A DNA stretch of 39,894 nucleotides from a virus. Below are positions 1 to 6,160 of this stretch, in pieces. A program made the position numbers and the translations under genes. The stretch is taken from positions 1-39,894 of the IMG/VR virus record IMGVR_UViG_3300048922_000213. One strand, 5' to 3'. The notes under the pieces were generated by a model that was given only the letters and a program-made list of their open reading frames with translations, did not search any database and was not told the origin of the DNA. The first letter of the stretch is position 1, and every line of letters begins with the position of its first letter.

Positions 1-566
1 CCTTCCTGCCGGCGGTGGTCCTCGGCGTGCTGTTCGCTGACAAAATCCATCAATACCTGTTTAACCCGATCACCGTAGCCATGGCCTTGGTGGTGGGCGG
101 CATCGTCATGTTGTGGGCCGAACAGCGCAACCATGTGGTGAGCGTCGATCACGTCGACGACATGCGCTGGTCAGACGCGTTGAAAATCGGTTTCGTGCAA
201 TGCCTGGCCATGATCCCCGGCACGTCGCGCTCCGGCTCGACCATCATCGGCGGTTTATTGTTCGGCTTGTCCCGGAAAGCCGCCACAGAGTTCTCGTTCT
301 TCCTCGCCATGCCGACCATGGTCGGCGCCGCGGTGTACTCCGGCTACAAATACCGCGACCTGTTCCAGGCCAGCGACCTGCCAGTATTCGCCCTTGGTTT
401 CGTTATCGCCTTCATCTTCGCCATGATCGCCGTACGCGGCCTGCTCAAATTCATCGCCAACCACAGTTATGCGGCGTTCGCCTGGTATCGGATCGCGTTT
501 GGCTTGTTGATTCTGGCGACGTGGGTGTTTGGCTGGGTGAACTGGACGGAAGCAGCGGCGGGGTGA
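1..566 (+). CDS. uppP: Undecaprenyl-diphosphatase, 3' part (5' end outside the window)
   Basis: Membrane enzyme that dephosphorylates undecaprenyl diphosphate to recycle the lipid carrier for peptidoglycan and other envelope polymers. The open frame runs in from the window edge (first full codon at position 3) and ends with TGA at 564-566, giving about 187 residues of a family that is usually near 270. Visible are several hydrophobic segments and the family motif GTSRSGSTI near the middle, which is part of the catalytic phosphate-binding region. It is a host gene, convergent with dusA, and a perfect hairpin lies between them. The BacA/UppP assignment is secure; only the N-terminal third is missing. 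Confidence 0.95.
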   Translation, partial: FLPAVVLGVLFADKIHQYLFNPITVAMALVVGGIVMLWAEQRNHVVSVDHVDDMRWSDALKIGFVQCLAMIPGTSRSGSTIIGGLLFGLSRKAATEFSFFLAMPTMVGAAVYSGYKYRDLFQASDLPVFALGFVIAFIFAMIAVRGLLKFIANHSYAAFAWYRIAFGLLILATWVFGWVNWTEAAAG

Positions 567-572
567 TGCACA

Positions 573-604
573 CGCCAGGCGGATCAATCCGCCTGGCGCG
601 TTTT
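573..604. terminator. Hairpin terminator between convergent uppP and dusA
   Basis: Perfect 12-bp stem CGCCAGGCGGAT / ATCCGCCTGGCG around a 2-nt loop (573-584 and 587-598), followed by CGTTTT on the + strand. It starts 7 bp after the uppP stop and ends 15 bp before the dusA stop codon, as expected for a shared terminator. The T-run is short, so efficiency on either strand is uncertain. Confidence 0.75.
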
Positions 605-618
605 ACGGAGGAAGGGCA

Positions 619-1638
619 TCAACGCCCTTGCAGCAACTCGCCAGCCTGATCCAGCAACGCCAACGGATCCTTGGCCTTGTGAATATCCACCGACAACAAC
701 TGGCGGAATTTACGCGCCCCCGGGAACCCGGTGCCCAACCCCAGCACATGCCGGGTGATGTGATGCATCGCACCGCCCGCCTGCAAATGCTCGGCAATAT
801 AAGGCCGCAACTGCGCCAGCGCCTCGGCACGGCTGATCACCGGCGCGCTGCTGCCGAACAACTGCTGATCAACCTCCGCCAGCAAATACGGATTGTGATA
901 AGCCTCACGCCCGAGCATCACACCGTCAAAGGTCTGCAAGTGCTCATGGCAGGCCTCCATCGTCTTGATCCCGCCGTTCAGCACAATCTCCAACTCCGGA
1001 AAATCCGCCTTCAACTGCGCCGCCACGTCATACCGCAACGGCGGAATGTCGCGATTCTCCTTCGGCGACAACCCCTCCAGAATCGCAATCCGCGCATGCA
1101 CGGTAAAACTGGTACACCCGGCATCCCGCACCGTCCCGACGAAATCACACAACTCGGCGTAACTGTCCCGCCCATTGATCCCGATCCGATGCTTCACCGT
1201 CACCGGAATCGACACCGCATCGCGCATCGCCTTCACACAATCCGCCACCAGTTGCGGGTGCCCCATCAGGCACGCGCCGATCATGTTGTTTTGCACGCGA
1301 TCGCTTGGGCAGCCAACATTAAGGTTCACCTCGTCGTAACCATGCTCCTGCGCCATGCGCGCGCAGGCGGCCAGATCCAGCGGAACACTACCGCCGAGCT
1401 GCAGTGCCAGCGGATGCTCGGCTTCGTTGTGACGGAGGAAACGTTCGTGATCGCCGTTGAGGAGGGCGCCGGTGGTGACCATTTCGGTGTAGAGCAGGGC
1501 GTTCTTCGACAAGAGGCGTAGGAAGAAACGGCAGTGGCGGTCAGTCCAATCCATCATGGGTGCAACACTAAAGCGCCGAGACAGCGTAGGCATTGATTTT
1601 ACTGGGCTAAGGCTCTGATTCTGTACCATTTTACTCAA
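619..1638 (-). CDS. dusA: tRNA-dihydrouridine synthase A, hybrid with phage-supplied 5' end
   Basis: FMN-dependent enzyme that reduces uridine to dihydrouridine in the tRNA D-loop. Family motifs are clear: SVAPMMDWTDRHCR near the N-terminus, the NVGCPSDRVQ segment with the active-site cysteine, VKHRIG and VMLGREAYHNP. The frame can start at TTG (1636-1638) or more likely at ATG (1627-1629), giving 336-339 aa. The first ~27 codons and everything upstream come from the prophage: identity to the displaced host start at 39778-39855 is exact only over the 13-bp core, while the protein LSRRFSVAPMMDW is preserved. Insertion therefore rebuilds an intact dusA and replaces its promoter. Integration in the 5' end of dusA by a dedicated group of integrases is established for many Proteobacteria. 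Confidence 0.96.
   Translation of the reverse strand: MSKMVQNQSLSPVKSMPTLSRRFSVAPMMDWTDRHCRFFLRLLSKNALLYTEMVTTGALLNGDHERFLRHNEAEHPLALQLGGSVPLDLAACARMAQEHGYDEVNLNVGCPSDRVQNNMIGACLMGHPQLVADCVKAMRDAVSIPVTVKHRIGINGRDSYAELCDFVGTVRDAGCTSFTVHARIAILEGLSPKENRDIPPLRYDVAAQLKADFPELEIVLNGGIKTMEACHEHLQTFDGVMLGREAYHNPYLLAEVDQQLFGSSAPVISRAEALAQLRPYIAEHLQAGGAMHHITRHVLGLGTGFPGARKFRQLLSVDIHKAKDPLALLDQAGELLQGR
1545..1557. other. attL core (dusA attachment site, left copy)
   Basis: TCCAATCCATCAT, identical to 39786-39798. On the minus strand it encodes the MMDW residues of DusA. Similarity continues with scattered mismatches into the phage side because the phage sequence keeps the DusA reading frame. Confidence 0.85.
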
Positions 1639-1687
1639 CGTGTTTTCGGCGTGTTTTAGGGCGTTTTCAGGCGTTTTTCAGGTCTCG

Positions 1688-1730
1688 GTGGTACGATGTA
1701 CCACTTCCAAACTGACGCGTACCACTTTCG
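1688..1730. promoter_or_regulatory. Arm-type integrase-binding repeats, left side (putative)
   Basis: Three GTGGTAC units: GTGGTAC at 1688-1694 facing GTACCAC at 1698-1704 (a perfect dyad around GAT), and another GTACCAC at 1719-1725. Written on the minus strand two units extend to GAAGTGGTAC and CGAAAGTGGTACG. The same units recur at 39707-39730 near attR. Repeats flanking the core on both sides of the attachment site fit tyrosine-integrase arm sites; this is inferred from position and sequence only. Confidence 0.55.
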
Positions 1731-1732
1731 AT

Positions 1733-2884
1733 ATGGCAGCTATCAGGGCAAGAAAACTGGCGGATGGGTCTGTGAGCTATACCGCTCAGATCCGCATCAA
1801 GCGTGATGGAGTGCAAGTCTACCAAGAGAGCCAGACCTTCGCCCGGAAACAGGCTGCGCAGGCGTGGGCGCGCAAGCGTGAATCGGAACTTGATGAGCCT
1901 GGTGCGATCGAGCGGGCGAGCCGCAAGGGCGCCACTGCCAAAGAGATGATTGATCAATACCTGCGCGAAGTCGAAAAGGCGCGGCCGCTGGGCAAGACCA
2001 AAAAGGCCACGCTCACGGCCATCGGTGCAAGCTACTTCGGCAAGCTCAACGATACCGACATCAATACGCAGTGCCTGGTGGACTTCGCCCTGTGGCGGAT
2101 GAGCAGCGAAGGGGGAGGCGTTCAGGCGCAAACCGCCGGTAACGATCTCGCGCACCTCGGCGCTGTGCTTTCCATCGCCAAGGACGCGTGGGGCTATCAA
2201 GTCGATCCCCTGGCCATGGCCGGCGCCCGGCGGGTGCTGCGCAAACTTGGCTACAACCTCAAGAGTCGCGAGCGGGGCCGGCGTCCGTCACTGGATGAGT
2301 TAGGCAGGATCATGGCCCACTATGAGGACATGCAGGCGCGGCGTCGAAGTGTCACCAACATGCTGAAGGTCGTAGGCTTCGCGCTGTTCTCAACTCGCCG
2401 TCTCGATGAAATCACCCGCATTCGCTGGGCGGACGTAGACGAGGCTGGCCAGCGAGTCCTGGTCCGGGACATGAAGAACCCCGGGCAGAAGATCGGCAAT
2501 GACGTCTGGTGTTACTTGCCAGATGAGGCGTGGCAGATACTCCAGACAATGCCAAAGGCCGGCGTCGATATTTTCCCGTACAGCCCCGAGTCTATTTCCA
2601 CTTCCTGGGCAAAGGCCTGCAAGTTTTTGGGTATCGCTGACCTGCACTTTCACGACCTTCGCCATGAGGGTGTTAGCCGCCTGTTTGAAATGGACTGGGA
2701 TATCCCGCGCGTAGCGAGCGTGTCGGGGCACAGGGACTGGAATTCGCTGCGACGCTACACACATCTACGTGGTAAGGGTGATCGGTATGTGGGGTGGGAA
2801 TGGCACGAGAAGATATTGAGGGCGCCCGTCCAACTGGGCGCCGCATCAATGAAATGGCTCAATAGGCGGGTTTTAAGCCGTTGA
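1733..2884 (+). CDS. int: Tyrosine integrase (dusA-specific prophage integrase)
   Basis: Site-specific recombinase that joins attP to the dusA attB and, with a directionality factor, excises the prophage. The 383-aa protein has an N-terminal arm-binding-like segment (about 1-60), a core-binding region (about 65-175) and a C-terminal catalytic domain with Arg at 222/223 (STRRLDEI), H307-x-x-R310 (HDLRH), His333 (SGHRDW) and the Tyr342 nucleophile (RRYTHL). The frame is open back to a GTG at 1640, but the ATG at 1733 gives the usual MAAIRARKLADG start and leaves the GTGGTAC repeats outside the coding region. It diverges from dusA and its 3' end overlaps the convergent early operon by 26 bp. Confidence 0.93.
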   Translation: MAAIRARKLADGSVSYTAQIRIKRDGVQVYQESQTFARKQAAQAWARKRESELDEPGAIERASRKGATAKEMIDQYLREVEKARPLGKTKKATLTAIGASYFGKLNDTDINTQCLVDFALWRMSSEGGGVQAQTAGNDLAHLGAVLSIAKDAWGYQVDPLAMAGARRVLRKLGYNLKSRERGRRPSLDELGRIMAHYEDMQARRRSVTNMLKVVGFALFSTRRLDEITRIRWADVDEAGQRVLVRDMKNPGQKIGNDVWCYLPDEAWQILQTMPKAGVDIFPYSPESISTSWAKACKFLGIADLHFHDLRHEGVSRLFEMDWDIPRVASVSGHRDWNSLRRYTHLRGKGDRYVGWEWHEKILRAPVQLGAASMKWLNRRVLSR

Positions 2885-3134
2885 GCTGGTTGTTTTCTTT
2901 CACAGCGGCGGCGCGTTGGAGATCGAGGTAAGCCGCCAGGTCGCCGATGTGAACCCCCTTGGCGGATTTCTGGCTCGGTTCCAGCCGGGTGATCGGGATC
3001 TTGATCTGACCACTCAACACCTTGCGCTGGAACATGTCGGGCGTGAGATGTGTGAAGTAGTCCCGGCACACCCGATCAAGCGGAATAATCGCCTGACCGT
3101 CGTACTGGGCCATCAGAATGAAAGCTGTATTCAT
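2859..3134 (-). CDS. PrtN-like (pyocin activator family) small regulator, possible excisionase
   Basis: 91-aa protein starting MNTAFILMAQYDGQAIIPLD, a start typical of the pyocin activator PrtN family, followed by the conserved body segments DYFTHLTPDMFQRKVL and KGVHIGDLAAYLD. PrtN activates pyocin genes in P. aeruginosa, but short family members next to phage integrases may act as DNA-bending or directionality factors. The segment DMFQRKVLSGQIKIPITR looks like a winged-helix recognition region. A strong Shine-Dalgarno GAGGGGAG precedes the ATG. It is the last gene of the early minus-strand operon and abuts int, the usual place for xis/cox. Family membership is clear; whether it acts in transcription or excision is inference. 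Confidence 0.75.
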   Translation of the reverse strand: MNTAFILMAQYDGQAIIPLDRVCRDYFTHLTPDMFQRKVLSGQIKIPITRLEPSQKSAKGVHIGDLAAYLDLQRAAAVKENNQLNGLKPAY

Positions 3135-3144
3135 GATGCTCCCC

Positions 3145-3393
3145 TCACATCCGAAACGATTGATGAATGAACCGCGGCGAGGCCTCTTCCGCTAGTCCTG
3201 CGTCATCTGTCTGGATTTCGCAGATAAACCGGTGCCGCTTCCGGTTGGTCGCTGTCAGTGCTTGGGTGAGGGCGGGGATAGCGTCGAGGCATTGTTCGTA
3301 GGCGGTATCTCCCTTCCAGCGTTGAGCCAGCAACACCTGGCAATCCGTCCGGGTTGCGTCCGTGCACAGATACAGCAGCAGGAAAACAGTCAT
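3145..3393 (-). CDS. Small hypothetical phage protein
   Basis: 82 aa with no recognised domain. The N-terminus (MTVFLLLYLCTD) is hydrophobic but too short for a confident membrane segment; the rest is mixed and polar. The ATG overlaps the stop of the methyltransferase gene as ATGA (3390-3393), indicating translational coupling, and PrtN-like starts 10 bp downstream. Tight packing in the operon is the main evidence that it is real. Confidence 0.6.
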   Translation of the reverse strand: MTVFLLLYLCTDATRTDCQVLLAQRWKGDTAYEQCLDAIPALTQALTATNRKRHRFICEIQTDDAGLAEEASPRFIHQSFRM

Positions 3394-5192
3394 AGCACTG
3401 TCTCCCGTTGCGCCACGCTCAGGCCTACCGCTATCGGGCGAACCCAGATCGGCATGCTATTGAGCATGAAGGTTTCACCGGACGCGGCCAGCAATAGCGT
3501 GGTACCCATCACATCGGCAATTGCTTCGGCCGCGTCAGGTGGTACCGCATTGCCGATCCGCTCACGCCACGCCTGATCACTCAGACCATCCAGCTCGAAC
3601 TGTTCTTCGGGTTCGACCAGGCTTTGCAGCGCGGCCAGCTCCAGCGTGGTGAAAGGGCGGTGCCAAGTGCCGTCGAGACTTTCAATCACGCAGGTCAACC
3701 GGTCGTTCGCTTCCGGCATGCGCGGGTCAGCTACCGACCAGCGTCCGTTGTCCTGCTTTGCACTGGCTGAAACGGCACCGCACTTGTCATTCCAGCCGAC
3801 AACGCCGTAGTGGCCACCAGTCAGATAGGCGTCACCCTTGACGCGCTTCATGCCAGGGCGGGGATCTGCGATCAACAATGCACCACTGGCAACCTGCTGC
3901 GATCCGGTGACAGTCCCAGCCGTTTTATCCCACGGGCAAACGCCCAGCTTCCGGCTACTCGCTGCCGGGTGCCAGTTATGGTATCGGGGATCCTGCACAG
4001 CAAAAGCGCCTTGCCCCGTGGTGCTGCCGGCGATGACTGTTCCGGCGGCCTTGTCGAACTGCGTTACCAAGTACTTTCCGAACCCATCGCCCGGCCTGCG
4101 AGGATCAGCAACGCTAAATGTTCCCTGTCCGGGCGACTTGACGCCGATCACCGCGCCACTGGTCTCTTCCCAGCGACGGACGCCGTACTGCTGATATTGC
4201 AGAGCACCGGCTTTGGCGCGTGGATCAGCAACCGAGAATGCACCGTTTGTTGGGCTGCTGCGCCCCGCGACGGTGCCGGCGGTGCCTTGCCAGTCGTGCA
4301 CGCCAAGGTAGCCGGCGCGATACTCGGGCACGATCACCAGATCACGCAGGTAACCGTCTTCGATCGCCAAGTCATTCAGGCTGCGCCAGTCCTTCCCGGC
4401 GGTGACGAGGGCAAGACGCACCCACGTTTTCCATTGGAGAGCTGGAACCCGGTGCATGGGGCCGGCGGCTTCGATATCGCCGGCGAGCGGCATGCGGCCG
4501 AGGATTGAGCCGACAGACTTGAGGGTTTTCTTTTCTGGCTCATACAGGAAGGGCGGTACCTTCTCGATGTGGCGCGCCACCAGCAAGAACCGTTTGCGAC
4601 TCTGAGCCAGGCCGCCGATTACACCGCAGTCGTGAGTGGTTTCAGCCACGGCATAGCCGAAGTGCGATAGCACCTTGTTGATCTGGTCCAGCAAGTGCCG
4701 GCCACGGGTTGCCAGTCGAGGGACGTTTTCGAAGACCAAAAGCGGAACAGCGTCGTCTTTCCAGGCTTCACCGAAAAGCCAGATGCAGCGTAGCGTGAGT
4801 TCGTTCAGCGCCTGATATTTTGGGGTCAGACTCATCTTTTCGGACAGCAGGCCCGACGCGCCTTTGCACGGACTGGAAATGAACACTGCGTCGGGCCGTT
4901 GGTAGTTGGCTGCACGTCGAACATCTTCGACGGTCGCCTCACGCCAACCAGGTGGCGGCTCTTTCCCGTGGAAGCGGATGTACTGATCACGGGTAAACAG
5001 ATCCAACAGCGTGCCCTTGACGCCGCTCAAACGCTCGAAGTCGGCCAGCCCAGCCGCATCAATGTCGATGCCGCCGATACATTGCCATTGCGCTTGAATG
5101 TTGCCCACGATGGGCTTGGATTTGTTGAAACCTTTGGCGCCGCCACCAAGGCCGCAGCAGAAATGAAAATGTTTGAGTGTTCGCTTGAACAT
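3390..5192 (-). CDS. DNA (cytosine-5) methyltransferase with five internal repeats
   Basis: 600-aa C5-cytosine methyltransferase that moves a methyl group from S-adenosylmethionine to DNA. Motif I (HFCCGLGGGAKGF) is at residues 10-22, motif IV with catalytic Cys109 (SSPCKGASG) at 106-114, motif VI ENV at 155-157, motif VIII QSRKR at 197-201 and motif X GNAVPP at 547-552. The target-recognition region is enlarged: residues about 292-492 hold five imperfect ~40-aa repeats, each with W..xAGTVxG followed by G-A-F-x-VADPR. No endonuclease gene adjoins it, so it looks like an orphan phage methylase protecting phage DNA or tuning expression. Start ATG at 5190-5192 follows AAAGGAAGAAGCACC, a leader shared with two upstream genes and preceded by a hairpin. 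Confidence 0.93.
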   Translation of the reverse strand: MFKRTLKHFHFCCGLGGGAKGFNKSKPIVGNIQAQWQCIGGIDIDAAGLADFERLSGVKGTLLDLFTRDQYIRFHGKEPPPGWREATVEDVRRAANYQRPDAVFISSPCKGASGLLSEKMSLTPKYQALNELTLRCIWLFGEAWKDDAVPLLVFENVPRLATRGRHLLDQINKVLSHFGYAVAETTHDCGVIGGLAQSRKRFLLVARHIEKVPPFLYEPEKKTLKSVGSILGRMPLAGDIEAAGPMHRVPALQWKTWVRLALVTAGKDWRSLNDLAIEDGYLRDLVIVPEYRAGYLGVHDWQGTAGTVAGRSSPTNGAFSVADPRAKAGALQYQQYGVRRWEETSGAVIGVKSPGQGTFSVADPRRPGDGFGKYLVTQFDKAAGTVIAGSTTGQGAFAVQDPRYHNWHPAASSRKLGVCPWDKTAGTVTGSQQVASGALLIADPRPGMKRVKGDAYLTGGHYGVVGWNDKCGAVSASAKQDNGRWSVADPRMPEANDRLTCVIESLDGTWHRPFTTLELAALQSLVEPEEQFELDGLSDQAWRERIGNAVPPDAAEAIADVMGTTLLLAASGETFMLNSMPIWVRPIAVGLSVAQRETVL

Positions 5193-5240
5193 GGTGCTTC
5201 TTCCTTTGCAGGCGATGGGGAGTTGCAGCTACCCATCGCC
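5193..5240 (-). promoter_or_regulatory. Repeated leader element, copy A (CTGCAA-loop hairpin + RBS)
   Basis: Hairpin at 5211-5240: on the transcribed minus strand a 12-bp stem (one T x C mismatch) starts GGCGATGGG, ends CCCATCGCC and closes on the hexaloop CTGCAA. Three nucleotides later comes AAAGGAAGAAGCACC and the methyltransferase ATG. Copies B (5737-5788) and C (6113-6153) have the same loop and leader but different stem sequences. Confidence 0.65.
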
Positions 5241-5251
5241 CGTCATTCAAA

Positions 5252-5473
5252 TCAGCGCGCGTAGCGCCGTGGCTTGTTCTTCTTCGCTTCCGCCCGTGTC
5301 GCCATCAGCTCGGCCCACTCGGCAGACTTGCGCTGCTGTCGGATCCGGCTGCAGGCCTGGTGCTTGCGGGTGGATCGGGCTTTGCCGCAGATGTCGCAGC
5401 AACTGGGGAGGTCAAGCCGATGGCTGGCCATGGGCGGACGTGTGCGTGCCACAGAATTGGCTGAGGGTTGCAT
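5252..5473 (-). CDS. Small basic protein with Cys pairs (possible zinc finger)
   Basis: 73 aa, rich in Arg and Lys, with a CCDICG segment and a further Cys in KHQACSRIRQ, a possible single zinc-binding knuckle; the tail ends KKNKPRRYAR. Its ATG overlaps the stop of the upstream gene as TGATG (5471-5475), so the two are translationally coupled. The function is unknown; a nucleic-acid-binding role is only a guess from composition. Confidence 0.6.
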   Translation of the reverse strand: MQPSANSVARTRPPMASHRLDLPSCCDICGKARSTRKHQACSRIRQQRKSAEWAELMATRAEAKKNKPRRYAR

Positions 5474-5736
5474 CAGGCGTCCCCCAGCAAAGCGCGGGTG
5501 AGGGCGTTGCGCTCGCCCTGGCGAGTCAGCTTGTTCAACGGCTGCACACTGTTGCGACCATTGCGAAGCTTGACGATCGCCGTTGCGCTGTCGATCTCAG
5601 CAATCTTCCCTTCGCGAACGCTGAGACTGACGCTGCGCCCGGTGCTGCGTGCAGCGACGAAAGTCACGTCATCGCCGACCTTGAAGGCGTTCGTGGTAGC
5701 CTCTGTGCCGCTGCCACTTGGGTTTTGTGCTTGCAT
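5473..5736 (-). CDS. Hypothetical 87-aa phage protein, small beta-barrel-like
   Basis: The polar N-terminal tail (about 1-18) is followed by an alternating hydrophobic pattern (VGDDVTFVAARSTGRSVSLSVREGKIAEIDSATAIVKL) that resembles a small SH3/KOW-type barrel, although no family is recognised with confidence. It starts at an ATG preceded by AAAGGAGAAGCACC and the copy-B hairpin, and its stop overlaps the next gene. Position and a strong ribosome-binding site support it as a real early gene. Confidence 0.65.
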   Translation of the reverse strand: MQAQNPSGSGTEATTNAFKVGDDVTFVAARSTGRSVSLSVREGKIAEIDSATAIVKLRNGRNSVQPLNKLTRQGERNALTRALLGDA

Positions 5737-5788
5737 GGTGCTTCTCCTTTGGGGTGGTCGGTGTCGAGGGGTTGCAGCCCCTCGGCAC
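5737..5788 (-). promoter_or_regulatory. Repeated leader element, copy B (CTGCAA-loop hairpin + RBS)
   Basis: Hairpin at 5761-5788: an 11-bp stem with one mismatch, inner part CGAGGGG / CCCCTCG, hexaloop CTGCAA on the transcribed strand. It is followed, after a C-rich spacer, by AAAGGAGAAGCACC and the ATG at 5734-5736. No T-run follows, so it is not an intrinsic terminator. Confidence 0.65.
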
Positions 5789-5815
5789 CAATTCTTTTCG
5801 GCATGAACTCGTTGT

Positions 5816-6112
5816 TCAGCCGGCGCGGCGAACCAGGTGAATCGCTAAACCTTCAAGCTGCTCGTTCCCAGCGGCCTCCTTCTGCCACTGCAAAACCTCA
5901 TCGATCTGTTTGATCGAGCAGTCATCGACAAGCAGCGTCCGCTCACCGCGCTCTAGCCTGACTTCCATGATTCCGAGCAGGCCGTGATGCGAGTACGCAT
6001 CCGCATGAATGATCCCGGCCTGTTTGCCTTCAGCCAGTTGCTGGGCTTCGATCGATCTCAGCTTCGTCGTTTTTCCCGTGCCGGCATCGCCGGTGATCAC
6101 GTGTACTTGCAT
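5816..6112 (-). CDS. Mini P-loop NTPase
   Basis: 98-aa protein with a Walker A motif GDAGTGKTT at residues 8-16 and a Walker-B-like strand TLLVDD at 59-64. It is too short for a full AAA+ or helicase domain; it contains a minimal nucleotide-binding core and little more. It lies directly downstream of the primase-helicase gene in the same operon, so a role in replication or in handling that protein is a reasonable inference. It could also be a relic of a larger ATPase, but the strong ribosome-binding site and the upstream hairpin argue that it is expressed as such. Confidence 0.7.
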   Translation of the reverse strand: MQVHVITGDAGTGKTTKLRSIEAQQLAEGKQAGIIHADAYSHHGLLGIMEVRLERGERTLLVDDCSIKQIDEVLQWQKEAAGNEQLEGLAIHLVRRAG

Positions 6113-6153
6113 GGTGCTTCTCCTTTTGAATATGCCCAGCGTTGCAGCGCCGG
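6113..6153 (-). promoter_or_regulatory. Repeated leader element, copy C (CTGCAA-loop hairpin + RBS)
   Basis: Hairpin at 6136-6153: a 6-bp stem CCGGCG / CGCTGG with one G-U pair in RNA and the hexaloop CTGCAA. It is followed nine nucleotides later by AAAGGAGAAGCACC and the ATG at 6110-6112. It fills most of the 48-bp gap between the primase-helicase stop and the mini-NTPase start. Confidence 0.6.
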
Positions 6154-6160
6154 TTGCGGT

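Noticed and set aside
113-649. Overlapping frames on both strands in the uppP/dusA region
   Set aside because: They are shadows of uppP and dusA, both identified from family motifs.
3390-5192. Complete restriction-modification system
   Set aside because: The methyltransferase has no adjacent endonuclease or specificity gene. The double-nuclease cargo protein is 19 kb away in another transcription unit.
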